Below the pieces are notes generated by a model. That model was given only the letters and a program-made list of their open reading frames with translations, was not told the origin of the DNA and made no database searches. Below, piece by piece: positions 42,255 to 51,025 of a DNA stretch of 64,000 nt. The stretch comes from Agromyces mangrovi (lineage in GTDB: Bacteria > Actinomycetota > Actinomycetes > Actinomycetales > Microbacteriaceae). The DNA lies in assembly GCF_030296695.1 (NCBI RefSeq), contig NZ_AP027737.1, positions 1,984,001 to 2,048,000 of the forward strand. The letters are read 5' to 3'. Every line of letters starts with the position of its first letter. Position 1 is the first letter of the stretch. Made by a program: the position numbers and the translations under genes.

Positions 42255-42418
42255 CGGGAGCGACTCGTCTCGGGCGGCATGCGGCCAGTGTACGGATCGG
42301 CCGACCTCGCTCGTAGGGCGCCGACACATGATCGGTCGGATGGCCGATGCCTCGCGAGGTGCCCGACGGCATCGTGGGGTGCACGCAGTCAATCGAGATG
42401 AGAGCAAGGGAGCGTGCG

Positions 42419-42667
42419 ATGGCACAGTTCATGGACGTGCACGAGGGCTTCGTCGGAGTGACGAAGGAGCAGCTGTCGGCGGCGCACGATGCCGACCTCG
42501 CGATCGAGGCGGAGGAGGGCGTGCACTTCGAGCACGCCTGGATCGACGCCGAGACCGGCAAGGTGTGGTGCCTGTCGACCGGGCCGTCGAAGGAGGCCGT
42601 GATGCGCGTGCACGAGCGCGCCGGCCACCCGACGGCGGAGGTCTACGAGCTCACCGCCGAGGTCTAG
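42419..42667 (+). CDS. SCO4226-like nickel-binding (DUF4242) protein
   Basis: 82 residues. MAQFMDVHEGFVGVTKEQL, VHFEHAWIDAETGKVWCLS and VHERAGHPTAEVYEL match the SCO4226 group; the Streptomyces protein is a ferredoxin-like dimer that binds nickel. The conserved His and Cys are kept. GGGAG lies about 6 nt before the ATG at 42419. Confidence 0.88.
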   Translation: MAQFMDVHEGFVGVTKEQLSAAHDADLAIEAEEGVHFEHAWIDAETGKVWCLSTGPSKEAVMRVHERAGHPTAEVYELTAEV

Positions 42668-42684
42668 CCGACCCGGTGGCACAC

Positions 42685-42741
42685 CGAGTCGTCATGAACT
42701 GCCGCTTCCGTCGACGGATAGCGGCAGTTCATGACGACTCG
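42685..42741. repeat. Dispersed 60-bp palindrome, copy 3
   Basis: Perfect 22-nt arms (42685-42706, 42720-42741). The outer CGAGTCGTCATGAA matches copies 1 and 2; the inner arm reads CTGCCGCT / AGCGGCAG where copy 1 has GTGTCGCT / AGCGACAC. Both arms changed together. Loop TCCGTCGACGGA is itself palindromic. Between convergent genes. Confidence 0.9.
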
Positions 42742-42823
42742 CGAAACCGAGCGGGCGGAACGGGACCCGAACCCGTTCCGTCCGTTCGCACGCGACGGGC
42801 GCGGGCCAGGAGGCGCCGCGCGA

Positions 42824-43558
42824 TCAGAACACGTCGGGGCTGGGGGTCGACGCCTGGCGGATCGACACGTCGGCGTGCCGGTCGAACCGGTAGCCGACAC
42901 CGCGCACCGTGCGCACGATGTCCTCGTAGTGGGCGAGCTTCGAACGAAGGCGACGCACGTGCACGTCGATCGTGCGCTCGTTCGGCGCGTCGTCGGCGTC
43001 GCCCCACAGGCCGTCGATGATCTCGTGGCGGTCGATGGTGCGGCCCTCGCGGAGCACGAGGTACTGCAGCAGCTCGAACTCCTTGTAGGTGAGCCCGGCC
43101 GGCTCGCCGTCGAGCAGCACGCGCTTGCGCGAGATGTCGATGATCACGCCGTCGGGGTGGCGGTCGGCGTCGGGCTCGTCGCCGCGCTGCTGGGCGAGCG
43201 CGGCCGGCTCCTGCAGGGCGAGGCGCACGACGTCGACGTCGCGGCCGCCGGCGCCCTCGGGCGCGAGTGCGACGGCGGCGTAGGTCTCGGCCGACGGGGA
43301 GAGCTGGGCGGTGAGCCGCCGCAGCTCGGCGACGAGCTCGCTGAGGCTGGTGCCGTCGGCGGCGGCCTTGGCCTCGTCGATGCCGACGTAGAACACGAAG
43401 CCGCGGGCCTCGGATCCCTCGGGCACGGCGCGGAGGCGCGGGGCGGCCGTGGCGGGTGCAGCGGCGGCGGCGGAAGCGGCCTCGCGGCGGTCGGCGAGTG
43501 CGACGGCGGGGCGAACGGCGACGGGAGCGGCGGGCGAGGAGAGCTGGGCGAGAGACAT
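42824..43558 (-). CDS. Winged-helix regulator (OmpR/PhoB-type DNA-binding domain, no receiver)
   Basis: 244 residues. The Trans_reg_C domain is at about 140-230 (LTYKEFELLQYLVLREGRTI, NERTIDVHVRRLRSKL, VRTVRGVGYRF). The N-terminal part has an Ala-rich linker and a small alpha/beta segment but no Asp-containing receiver signature. No typical ribosome site clearly decides the start. A leaderless Cys-rich ORF lies 174 nt upstream on the same strand, so expression may follow cysteine supply; targets unknown. Confidence 0.83.
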   Translation of the reverse strand: MSLAQLSSPAAPVAVRPAVALADRREAASAAAAAPATAAPRLRAVPEGSEARGFVFYVGIDEAKAAADGTSLSELVAELRRLTAQLSPSAETYAAVALAPEGAGGRDVDVVRLALQEPAALAQQRGDEPDADRHPDGVIIDISRKRVLLDGEPAGLTYKEFELLQYLVLREGRTIDRHEIIDGLWGDADDAPNERTIDVHVRRLRSKLAHYEDIVRTVRGVGYRFDRHADVSIRQASTPSPDVF

Positions 43559-43732
43559 GATCGATCCTTCGGTGATGATGCGGGGCGACCCGGCGCGTGA
43601 GGGGCGCTGGAGCGGGTCGGTGTTGCGCGGGCCCCTGGAGCGGGGCGGGGCGGACGTGCCGGTCGGGCGTGTCCGGGAGCAGGCGTCAGCCGGGATCTCG
43701 GCGGTGGCTGCGTGCTCGGCGTGGACGAGTGG

Positions 43733-43834
43733 TCAGCGGCACATTCGACAGCACATGCGCGCGCGGCCGGGCATCATCATGCCGGCATGCCCGATCGCCT
43801 CGAAGGAGGTCAGGGTGCGCGTCGTGTCGGTCAT
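43733..43834 (-). CDS. 33-residue leaderless Cys-rich leader ORF
   Basis: Encodes a peptide starting MTDTTRTLTSFEAIGHAG and ending RMCCRMCR, with three Cys in the last six residues. The ATG lies 7 nt after a -10 box, so the mRNA would begin at the start codon. It precedes the winged-helix gene by 174 nt with no other ORF between. Leaderless poly-Cys short ORFs are known cysteine-responsive attenuators in mycobacteria; this has the same layout. The intervening 43559-43732 is GC-rich and can form several stems, but I could not single out one attenuator. Confidence 0.68.
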   Translation of the reverse strand: MTDTTRTLTSFEAIGHAGMMMPGRARMCCRMCR

Positions 43835-43841
43835 GCGGGCA

Positions 43842-43870
43842 AGTAAAGCGGCAGCGGGGGAGTGTGTCAA
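43842..43870 (-). promoter_or_regulatory. Promoter of the Cys-rich leader ORF
   Basis: Read on the minus strand: TTGACA (43865-43870, perfect -35), 17-bp spacer, TTTACT (43842-43847), then 7 nt to the ATG at 43834. The remaining 43871-44103 holds no supportable gene. Confidence 0.7.
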
Positions 43871-44103
43871 TTCATGACGCCCGGTCTGCGGGTGCGGGGG
43901 CGCAGCGGATGCGGCGGGCGACGCCCATCGTCGGCGGACTGCTCGCCCCGGGGCATCCGATTGCAGAAAGTGCGACGAACCAGAGATTCGGAAAAGTTTC
44001 CGCGACCCTATCGCCGGATGCGCCGAAATGGCCGAAGAACCTTCGTGGAGGTGTGCGTCCGGCGCAGGGTGTGCGACGCCGCGCACGGCCGGAACGCGTG
44101 CGG

Positions 44104-44736
44104 TCAGACCGTGCCGTACAGCCGGTCGCCCGCGTCGCCGAGGCCCGGCACGATGAAGCCGTGCTCGTTGAGGTGGTCGTCGACCGCGCCGAGCACCACG
44201 GTCACCTCGCGGCCGGCCATCGCCTGCTCGACGGCCTGCAGGCCCTCGGGTGCGGCCAGGATGCACACCGCCGTGACGTCCTGCGCGCCACGCGCGAGCA
44301 GGTAGTCGATCGCGGCGATGAGCGACCCGCCGGTCGCGAGCATCGGGTCGAGCACGAAGCACTGCCGGTCGGAGAGGTCGTCGGGCAGCCGCTCGGCATA
44401 GGTGGTCGGCTCGAGCGTCTCCTCGTTGCGCGCCATGCCGAGGAACCCGACCTCGGCGCTCGGCAGCAGCGTCGTCATGCCCTCGAGCATGCCGAGTCCC
44501 GCGCGCAGGATCGGCACGATGATCGGCTTCGGGTCGGCGATGCGCACGCCCGTCGTCGGCGACACCGGCGTGACGATGTCGACCGGCTCGACCCGCACGT
44601 TGCGGGTGCCCTCGTACGCGAGCAGCGTCATCAGCTCGGAGACCAGCGAGCGGAACACCGGCGACGGCGTGTCCTGGTCGCGGAGCACCGTGAGCTTGTG
44701 CGTGATGAGCGGGTGGTCGGCGACGTGGACTCGCAT
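44104..44736 (-). CDS. upp: Uracil phosphoribosyltransferase
   Basis: 210 residues. PRPP loop [21 protein letters not shown] near 125-145 and the uracil-binding C-terminal [17 protein letters not shown]. Salvages uracil to UMP. Leaderless: TAGACT (44744-44749) is 7 nt before the ATG. Divergent from tadA. Confidence 0.96.
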   Translation of the reverse strand: MRVHVADHPLITHKLTVLRDQDTPSPVFRSLVSELMTLLAYEGTRNVRVEPVDIVTPVSPTTGVRIADPKPIIVPILRAGLGMLEGMTTLLPSAEVGFLGMARNEETLEPTTYAERLPDDLSDRQCFVLDPMLATGGSLIAAIDYLLARGAQDVTAVCILAAPEGLQAVEQAMAGREVTVVLGAVDDHLNEHGFIVPGLGDAGDRLYGTV

Positions 44737-44838
44737 GGTCGCCAGTCTAGGCCGCCGCGGCCCGGCGGCGCACGGCGCGGATAGGCTCGGAACCGGGCCG
44801 ACGACCGGCCGCCGGGACGGCCGGGACGAGGGGAGCGG

Positions 44839-45318
44839 ATGCCGCACGACGCGCGCCACGACGAGTGGATGCGCCTCGCCCTCGACGAGGCCGCCGCCGC
44901 CCCCGCCACGAGCGGCGACGTGCCCGTCGGCGCGATCGTGGTCGACGGCGACGGCCGGGTGATCGCCGCCGCCCGAAACGAGCGCGAGGCGACCGGGGAC
45001 CCCACCGCGCACGCCGAGGTGCTCGCGCTGCGCCGGGCCGCCCGGGCGACGGGCGATCGGCACCTTACGGGCGCCACGCTCGTCGTGACCCTCGAGCCCT
45101 GCGTCATGTGCGCGGGCGCCATCGTGGCCGCGCGCGTGCCGACCGTCGTGTTCGGCGCCTGGGATGAGAAGGCGGGCGCCGCGGGCTCCCTCTACGACGT
45201 GCTGCGCGACCGCCGCCTCAACCACCGCGTCGAGGTGTTCGCGGGCGTGCTCGAGGACGAGTCGGGCCGCATGCTCCGAGCCTTCTTCGAGGACCCCGCT
45301 CGCCGCCCCGAGCGCTGA
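44839..45318 (+). CDS. tadA: tRNA-adenosine(34) deaminase
   Basis: 159 residues. Zinc/catalytic motif His58-Ala-Glu60 (TAHAEVL) and Cys88/Cys91 (EPCVMCAG). Converts A34 to inosine in tRNA-Arg(ACG), which is encoded at 28678 in this window. GGGAGCGG lies directly before the ATG at 44839. Confidence 0.94.
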   Translation: MPHDARHDEWMRLALDEAAAAPATSGDVPVGAIVVDGDGRVIAAARNEREATGDPTAHAEVLALRRAARATGDRHLTGATLVVTLEPCVMCAGAIVAARVPTVVFGAWDEKAGAAGSLYDVLRDRRLNHRVEVFAGVLEDESGRMLRAFFEDPARRPER

Positions 45319-45340
45319 CCCCGCCGGCGCGGGCGCCGGG

Positions 45341-46060
45341 TCAGGCGGCCGAGGGACGCGCGCGGGCCTCGATCCGGTCGAGGTACTCCTCGAGCAGGGC
45401 GGCGGATGCCAGTTGCATCCGCTCGCCGTACTCGGCACGTTCGGCGCGCAGCTGCGCGACGCTGAGCCCGTACTCGGGCAGCTCGTCGCCCCAGAGCGCG
45501 ATCCAGTCCTCGTGGATCTGCTCGGTCACCTCGGGGTGGAACTGCACCGCGAGCAGCCAGTCGCCGATGCCGAACGCCTGGTTCGGGTACTGCGCCGAGG
45601 CGGCGAGCCGCGTCACGCCCTCGGGCAGGTCGAACGTGTCGCCGTGCCACTGCACGACCGGCACGCCGGCCACGTGCCGCACCGGGGAGCGCGCGCCCGC
45701 CGGGGTCGGAGCGACCTCGAGCCAGCCGACCTCCTTCGACGGGCCGCGGTACACCCGGGCGCCCATCGCCTGGGCGACGAGCTGCGCGCCGAGGCAGACG
45801 CCGAGCACGGGCGCCTCGGCGGCGATGCGGGCCTGCAGCAGCGTCACCTCGTCGGCGAGGTACGGGTAGGCGTCGAGCGCGTACGCCGACTCGTCGCCGC
45901 CGAGCACGAGCACGAGGTCGTGCGCGAGCGGATCGACGCCCGCCACCGCGCCGGTGGGCGCGTCCGCGAACACGATGCGGTAGCCGCGGCGCTCGAGCAC
46001 CGGGCCGAGGTTGCCGAGCCCGATCGCGGTGTCGTGGCGCACGACGAGCACCGTGCGCAT
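45341..46060 (-). CDS. Type 1 glutamine amidotransferase
   Basis: 239 residues. Nucleophile Cys in [16 protein letters not shown] and His-x-Glu in [11 protein letters not shown]. Resembles GMP synthase-like stand-alone amidotransferases. Acceptor substrate unknown. It follows the CDF transporter gene by 5 nt on the minus strand, so they are co-transcribed. Confidence 0.9.
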   Translation of the reverse strand: MRTVLVVRHDTAIGLGNLGPVLERRGYRIVFADAPTGAVAGVDPLAHDLVLVLGGDESAYALDAYPYLADEVTLLQARIAAEAPVLGVCLGAQLVAQAMGARVYRGPSKEVGWLEVAPTPAGARSPVRHVAGVPVVQWHGDTFDLPEGVTRLAASAQYPNQAFGIGDWLLAVQFHPEVTEQIHEDWIALWGDELPEYGLSVAQLRAERAEYGERMQLASAALLEEYLDRIEARARPSAA

Positions 46061-46065
46061 GGCGC

Positions 46066-47025
46066 TCAGTCCAGGCCCTTGATGACGATCACGTCGGTCG
46101 CCGGCAGCGCCGCCGGGTCGATCCAGACGTCGGGCTCGAAGTAGATGATCCGCGCGACCGGCACCGCCTCGCGCACCCGCTTCTCGATCGCGTTCGTCGC
46201 CGCGGCGACCTCGAGCAGCCGCTGGTCGGCGCGGAACGCGATCTTCGCGGCGACCATGAGCTCGTCGGGCCCGAGGTACAGCGTCTTCATGTGGATGATG
46301 CGCTCGACCTCGTCGCCCGCGAGCACCGCCGCCTCGATCGCCTCGAGGTCGGAGGGGTTCGCGCCCTCGCCCACGAGCAGGCTCTTCGTCTCGATGCCGA
46401 GCACGATCGCCACGACGATGAGCAGGGTGCCGATGGCGAGGGTGCCGATCGCGTCCCACACGCCGTTGCCGGTGATGACGGTGAGCCCGACGCCGATGAA
46501 CGCGAGGACGAGGCCGATCAGCGCCGCGACGTCCTCGAGCAGCACGACCGGCAGCTCGGGCGCCTTCGCCCGGCGCACGAACTGGAACCACGACCGGTTG
46601 CCGCGCACCTTGTTCGACTCGAGGATCGCGGTGCGCAGCGAGAAGCCCTCGAGCACCATCGCGATGACGAGCACGAGCAGCGGCAGCCACCACACCTCGA
46701 GCGGGTGCGGGTCGGCGAGCTTCTCGATGCCCTCGTAGATCGAGAACACGCCGCCGACCGAGAACAGGATGATCGCGACGACGAAGGCGTACACGTACCG
46801 CTCGCGGCCGTAGCCGAACGGATGCTCCTGGTCGGCCTTGCGCCGGGCCTGCCGGCCGCCCCAGATGAGCAGCAGCTGGTTGCCCGAGTCGGCGAGGGAG
46901 TGCACGCCCTCCGCGAGCATCGACGACGAGCCGGAGACGGCCCACGCGATGAACTTCGTGATCGCGATGCCCAGGTTCGCGAGGAAGGCCGCGATGATGG
47001 CTCGGGTGCCGCCGGACGTGCTCAT
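46066..47025 (-). CDS. Cation diffusion facilitator family transporter
   Basis: 319 residues. Six membrane helices; metal-site helices II and V carry HSLADSGN and LLEDVAAL; a C-terminal cytoplasmic ferredoxin-like domain follows from about 220. Exports divalent metals (Zn, Fe, Mn) by proton antiport; specificity not readable. Leaderless: TAGGAT, 6 nt before the ATG, is part of the shared palindrome at 47032-47041. Confidence 0.9.
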   Translation of the reverse strand: MSTSGGTRAIIAAFLANLGIAITKFIAWAVSGSSSMLAEGVHSLADSGNQLLLIWGGRQARRKADQEHPFGYGRERYVYAFVVAIILFSVGGVFSIYEGIEKLADPHPLEVWWLPLLVLVIAMVLEGFSLRTAILESNKVRGNRSWFQFVRRAKAPELPVVLLEDVAALIGLVLAFIGVGLTVITGNGVWDAIGTLAIGTLLIVVAIVLGIETKSLLVGEGANPSDLEAIEAAVLAGDEVERIIHMKTLYLGPDELMVAAKIAFRADQRLLEVAAATNAIEKRVREAVPVARIIYFEPDVWIDPAALPATDVIVIKGLD

Positions 47026-47031
47026 GCGCCA

Positions 47032-47041
47032 ATCCTAGGAT
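47032..47041. promoter_or_regulatory. Palindromic double -10 box of two divergent leaderless genes
   Basis: ATCCTAGGAT reads TAGGAT on both strands. Each copy is exactly 6 nt from a start codon (ATG at 47025 on minus, GTG at 47048 on plus). The two polymerases would compete for the same base pairs. Confidence 0.75.
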
Positions 47042-47047
47042 GGAGCG

Positions 47048-47893
47048 GTGACCACCTCCGTCGTTCTGCCCACAATCGCATTCCTGGGCGCCGGGTCCAT
47101 GGCGCGCGCCGTGCTCGCCGGCCTGCTCCAGCCCGGCGTCGAGGTCGAAGGAGGCGTCCGCGCGACCAACCGCAGCGCGGTCCGCGCGGCCGAGCTCGAC
47201 GTGCACGAGACGGTCACGGCGTACTCGACCGAGACGGATGCCGGTGCCAATCGCGCGGCCGTCGCCGGCGCCCGCATCGTGGTGGTCGCCGTCAAGCCCG
47301 GCATGGTGCCCGACCTGCTCGACGAGATCGCCGACGCGCTCGAGCCCGGCGCGCTCGTCGTGAGCGTCGCCGCGGGCGTCACGGCCCGGACGTTCGAGCG
47401 GCACCTGCCCGAGCACGTGCACGTGATCCGCTCGATGCCGAACACGCCGGCGGTCGTCGGCCGCGCCGTGACCGGCGTCTCGGCGGGCACGCGCTCGACC
47501 GACGACGACCTCGCGCTCGCGGTCGCCCTCTTCGAGACAGTCGGCGAGGTGCTCGTCGTGCCCGAGTCGCAGCTCGACGCGCTGTCGACCATCTCGGGTT
47601 CCGGCCCGGCGTACGTGTTCCACCTGATCGAGCAGCTCACGGCGACCGCCGTCGCGAAGGGCTTCACGCCCGAGCAGGCCGCGCTGATGGTCGAGGGCAC
47701 GTTCCGCGGTGCGAGCGAGCTGCTCGCGGCATCCGACGACCCGCCCGCCGAGCTGCGCCGGCGCGTCACCAGCCCGAACGGCACGACCGAGCGTGCGATC
47801 GCCGTGCTCGAGGCATCCGACCTGCAGGCAGTGTTCGACCGTGCCACCGACGCGGCACTCGCCCGCGCCCGCGAACTCGCCGCCGGGGCCTGA
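47048..47893 (+). CDS. proC: Pyrroline-5-carboxylate reductase
   Basis: 281 residues. NADPH-binding FLGAGSMARAVLAGLL, VAVKPGMV, RSMPNTPAVVG and the C-terminal dimer signature SGSGPAYVFHLIEQLTATAV. Last step of proline synthesis. GTG at 47048 is leaderless, 6 nt after TAGGAT. Confidence 0.96.
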   Translation: MTTSVVLPTIAFLGAGSMARAVLAGLLQPGVEVEGGVRATNRSAVRAAELDVHETVTAYSTETDAGANRAAVAGARIVVVAVKPGMVPDLLDEIADALEPGALVVSVAAGVTARTFERHLPEHVHVIRSMPNTPAVVGRAVTGVSAGTRSTDDDLALAVALFETVGEVLVVPESQLDALSTISGSGPAYVFHLIEQLTATAVAKGFTPEQAALMVEGTFRGASELLAASDDPPAELRRRVTSPNGTTERAIAVLEASDLQAVFDRATDAALARARELAAGA

Positions 47894-47931
47894 GCCGGCC
47901 GCACCGACCCGCTGCGAGGCCGACGGGCGCC

Positions 47932-48600
47932 CTACTCGAGCGCCGCGAACTTCTCGATGTCGCCCTCGGTGCCAGACACGATGATGAGGTCGTGGTTCGA
48001 CACCACGGTCTGCTCGGTCGCGTAGGTGAACGGCTTGCCGGGGCTCTTCACGCCGACGACGGTGACGTTGTGCTTCGTGCGCACGCCCGACTCGGTGAGG
48101 TTCTTGCCGCGGATCGGCCGGGGCGGGTACATCTTCACGAGCGCGAAGTCGTCGTCGAACTCGATGAAGTCGAGCATGCGGCCGCTGACCAGGTGCGCGG
48201 TGCGCTCGCCGGCCTCGGCCTCGGGGTAGATCACGTGGTTCGCGCCGATGCGCTCGAGGATCTTGCCGTGCGACTGGCTGATCGCCTTCGCCCAGATCTG
48301 CGGGATCTTGAGGTCGACGAGGTTGGCGGTGATGAGCACGGATGCCTCGACCGACGAGCCCACCGCGCAGACGGCGATCGAGAAGTCCTGCGCGCCGATC
48401 TGGCGCAGCGCGTCGATCGACTTCGCGTCGGCGACGACCGCGTGCGTGACGCGCTCCGACCACTTCTGCACGAGCGACTCGCTCGCGTCGATGGCGAGCA
48501 CCTCGCGGCCGAGGCGGTCGAGCTGCCCGGCCGTCGCGGCGCCGAACCGCCCGAGTCCGATGACGAGCACCGGCGCGTCGTGTCTGATGCGGTCAACCAA
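47932..48600 (-). CDS. Potassium uptake regulatory subunit, TrkA/KtrA (RCK)
   Basis: 222 residues. RCK_N Rossmann motif VIGLGRFGAATAGQL (about 13-27), then VVADAKSIDALRQIGAQDF, and an RCK_C domain from about 135. It gates the membrane subunit encoded just upstream in response to nucleotides. The start is a TTG at 48600, 8 bp inside the upstream gene, with AGAGG about 8 nt before it. Confidence 0.92.
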   Translation of the reverse strand: MVDRIRHDAPVLVIGLGRFGAATAGQLDRLGREVLAIDASESLVQKWSERVTHAVVADAKSIDALRQIGAQDFSIAVCAVGSSVEASVLITANLVDLKIPQIWAKAISQSHGKILERIGANHVIYPEAEAGERTAHLVSGRMLDFIEFDDDFALVKMYPPRPIRGKNLTESGVRTKHNVTVVGVKSPGKPFTYATEQTVVSNHDLIIVSGTEGDIEKFAALE

Positions 48601-50020
48601 CGATGGGCCTCTCTTCCGGCCGCTTGAACAACTGCCTCCGCTGGCTCGCGGCGAGGGCTGCGGCCAGCGTCACTGTACCAACGCGACCGGCCCACATCGT
48701 GGCGGACAGGATGTACTTCACCGAATCGGGCGACCGCGCGGGCAGGTCGGTGCTCAGCCCGCAGGTCGCGAACGCCGAGATCGTGTCGAAGAGCACGACG
48801 TCGAGGGGTTCCTTCGTGATGTGCAGGATCGCGATGGCCGCGGTCGCGACGATGGTCGCGCCCCACAGCACGACGCTGACCGACAGTCGCAGCACGTCGT
48901 TCGGGATGCGGCGCTCGAAGACGTTCATCGACTGGTCGCCGCGGGCCTCGGCGAACGCGGCGAGGAACAGCACGGCGAGCGTGGTCACCTTGATGCCGCC
49001 CGCGGTCGAGGCCGAGCCGCCGCCGACGAACATGAGCATGTCCATGCCGAGCAGCGTCGATCCGTTCATCTGCGACACGTCGACCGTCGAGAACCCGCCC
49101 GACCTGGTCATCATCGACAGGAACGTCGCGGTGATGGGGCGGAACCAGGGTTCCTGCCCGCCGAGCGTCGGCTGGTGGTTCCACTCGAGCACCGCGATGA
49201 ACACCGCGCCGACGACCAGCAGGCCCAGGGTCGCGACGAGCGTGAGCTTGACGTGCACCGAGAGGCGGGCGCGGACGCGCACCTTGCGGGCCAGCGCGAA
49301 GATCACCGGGAACCCGACGCTGCCGAGGAACACGCCGAAGCCGATGACGGTGAGCATCCACACGTCCTCGGCGAACGGCGCCATGCCCTCGACGGTGGGC
49401 ACGAACCCGGTGTTGGTGAAGGCGGATGCCGCGAAGTAGAAGCCCTTCCAGATCGCCGGCCAGGGCTCCCAGCCGAGGATCAGCAGGTGCGGCACGATCA
49501 GCACGGTCAGCACGAGCTCGATCGCGAGCACGCTCACCGCGACCGTCGTGAGCAGGCCGCCGATCTCGCCGAGGCGCACCGCCTGGCTCTCGGCGATCGG
49601 CCCGGCATGCGTGCGCATCGGGTTCGTGTCGCTGGCCGCGATGAGCTTCTGCCGGAGGCCCAGGCGCCGCGAGACGACGAGGCCGAGGATCGACGCGAGC
49701 GTCAGCACGCCGATGCCGCCGACCTGCAGGCCGATGAGGATGGCCACGTTGCCGAACGTCGACCAGTGCGTGGCCATGTCGACCGTGACGAGCCCGGTCA
49801 CGCAGATGGCGCTCACCGCCGTGAACAGCGCGTCCGCCAGCGGAGTGGCCGAACGGTCGGCCGCCGAGATCGGCAGGGCCAGCACCGCGGTCAGGATGAG
49901 GATGAGGCCCGTGAAGATGAGGATCGCGAATCGTGCGGGCGAGCTCTCCGCGAGGCTCGAGGCGAATCCGCGCACGCGACCGGCACGCGTCCTGCGCTCG
50001 CCGACCTCCGTGCGCATCAT
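48593..50020 (-). CDS. TrkH/KtrB family potassium transporter
   Basis: 475 residues. Four repeated M1-P-M2 units; selectivity-filter sequences include AICVTGLVT, AFTNTGFVP, SRSGGFSTVD (as TRSGGFSTV) and AFATCGLST, plus the gating-loop region GGSASTAGGIKVTT. Takes up potassium with the RCK subunit. GGAGGGAC precedes two adjacent ATGs (50020 and 50017); the second has better spacing. Confidence 0.93.
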   Translation of the reverse strand: MMRTEVGERRTRAGRVRGFASSLAESSPARFAILIFTGLILILTAVLALPISAADRSATPLADALFTAVSAICVTGLVTVDMATHWSTFGNVAILIGLQVGGIGVLTLASILGLVVSRRLGLRQKLIAASDTNPMRTHAGPIAESQAVRLGEIGGLLTTVAVSVLAIELVLTVLIVPHLLILGWEPWPAIWKGFYFAASAFTNTGFVPTVEGMAPFAEDVWMLTVIGFGVFLGSVGFPVIFALARKVRVRARLSVHVKLTLVATLGLLVVGAVFIAVLEWNHQPTLGGQEPWFRPITATFLSMMTRSGGFSTVDVSQMNGSTLLGMDMLMFVGGGSASTAGGIKVTTLAVLFLAAFAEARGDQSMNVFERRIPNDVLRLSVSVVLWGATIVATAAIAILHITKEPLDVVLFDTISAFATCGLSTDLPARSPDSVKYILSATMWAGRVGTVTLAAALAASQRRQLFKRPEERPIVG

Positions 50021-50112
50021 GTCCCTCCGCGTATCCGCGTCGAGACCGCATCCCCCGGCGGTCTCACCGGTGAGTCATGGTACTCCTCAACGGGAATGAC
50101 TAGCCTTGACCC

Positions 50113-50565
50113 ATGGCGGACATCTTCGACGTGGTGGCGGATTCGACCAGGCGCGAGATTCTCGGCGTGCTCCGCGAACGAGCGGAGGTCGCCGGCGACG
50201 GCGTCGGCGAGCTGAGCGTCTCCGACATCGTCGCGGCGCTGGGGCTCAGCCAGCCGACGGTCTCGAAGCACCTGAAGGTGCTGCGGGAGGCGGGCCTCGC
50301 GCAGGTGCGCGAGGAGGGCCAGCACCGCTACTACCATCTGGTCGCCGAGCCGCTCGAGCACATCGAGGACTGGCTGTACCCGTTCCTCGCGGGTTCCGAC
50401 GCCCAGCGGGTCACCGAGCTCGCGCTGCAGACGCTCAAGGACGAGCAGCGCGCGTTCGCCGAGAAGCTCGGCAAGGCGTATGCCGAGACCGCGCACCAGG
50501 TGCGCTCGACCACGCAGCGGGCGAGCACCGCGGTCAAGGGCGCGACCCAGAAGCTCAAGCCCTGA
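50113..50565 (+). CDS. ArsR family winged-helix regulator
   Basis: 150 residues. HTH at about 35-80 (VSDIVAALGLSQPTVSKHLKVLREAGLAQ) with the wing EEGQHRYYHL; no Cys metal site is visible. A C-terminal helical tail is Lys-rich (STAVKGATQKLKP). Leaderless: TAGCCT (50101-50106) is 6 nt before the ATG. Divergent from the potassium uptake genes. Confidence 0.87.
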   Translation: MADIFDVVADSTRREILGVLRERAEVAGDGVGELSVSDIVAALGLSQPTVSKHLKVLREAGLAQVREEGQHRYYHLVAEPLEHIEDWLYPFLAGSDAQRVTELALQTLKDEQRAFAEKLGKAYAETAHQVRSTTQRASTAVKGATQKLKP

Positions 50566-50598
50566 CGTGCGGGCGCGAACTGACGGAGGCGATCGGCG

Positions 50599-50793
50599 AT
50601 GGCGGGTGACCTGTCCGACGTGCGGTTCCTGACCGTGGCGGAGGTCGCGGCGCTCATGCGGGTGTCGAAGATGACCGTATACCGGCTGGTGCATGCGGGG
50701 GAGCTGCCCGCGATCCGCTTCGGCCGCTCGTTCCGCGTGCCCGAGTCGGCGGTCGCCGACGTGGTGCGCGGCGGCGTCGCCGACACTGCCTGA
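50599..50793 (+). CDS. BldC-like small DNA-binding protein (MerR/excisionase fold)
   Basis: 64 residues: VRFLTVAEVAALMRVSKMTVYRLVHAGELPAIRFGRSFRVPE, split over residues 8-49, is the helix-turn-helix and wing typical of BldC, a developmental regulator in Streptomyces. GGAGG (50584-50588) is 10 nt before the ATG. Confidence 0.9.
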   Translation: MAGDLSDVRFLTVAEVAALMRVSKMTVYRLVHAGELPAIRFGRSFRVPESAVADVVRGGVADTA

Positions 50794-50816
50794 GCGGCGC
50801 GATCAGCGGAATCCGC

Positions 50817-50822
50817 TACACT
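50817..50822 (+). promoter_or_regulatory. -10 box (TACACT) of the bS22-like gene
   Basis: TACACT lies 84 nt before the GTG at 50906, giving a short untranslated leader. Its -35 is weak. Confidence 0.45.
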
Positions 50823-50905
50823 ACCCCGAGGCAATTCGCCTTCAGGCCGCGGCACGCCCGTTGCGGCATGCCCGGCCGGCCCCGAGACGTTCTGTGAGGT
50901 ATTCC

Positions 50906-51004
50906 GTGGGTTCTGTGATCAAGAAGCGTCGCAAGCGCATGGCGAAGAAGAAGCACCGCAAGCTCCTTCGCAAGACGCGCCACCAGCGCCGCAACAAGAA
51001 GTAG
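50906..51004 (+). CDS. Small basic ribosomal protein, bS22/AURKAIP1-COX24 type
   Basis: 32 residues, over half Lys or Arg (VIKKRRKRMAKKKHRKLL). Matches the mini-protein found in actinobacterial 30S subunits (bS22). GTG at 50906 has GAGG 6 nt upstream. A terminator follows at 51026. Confidence 0.92.
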   Translation: MGSVIKKRRKRMAKKKHRKLLRKTRHQRRNKK

Positions 51005-51025
51005 TCGCACGCGACTGCTGCACTC

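Noticed and set aside
38625..42401. A 1258-codon plus-strand frame
   Set aside because: Antisense of the LuxR-family regulator and neighbours; composition is Arg/Ala/His-rich and no family motif appears. Long antisense frames are usual at this GC content.
45341..48463. A 1040-codon minus-strand frame covering several genes
   Set aside because: Only its final part (the amidotransferase) is coding; the rest runs through proC in antisense and through the CDF and TrkA genes in wrong frames.
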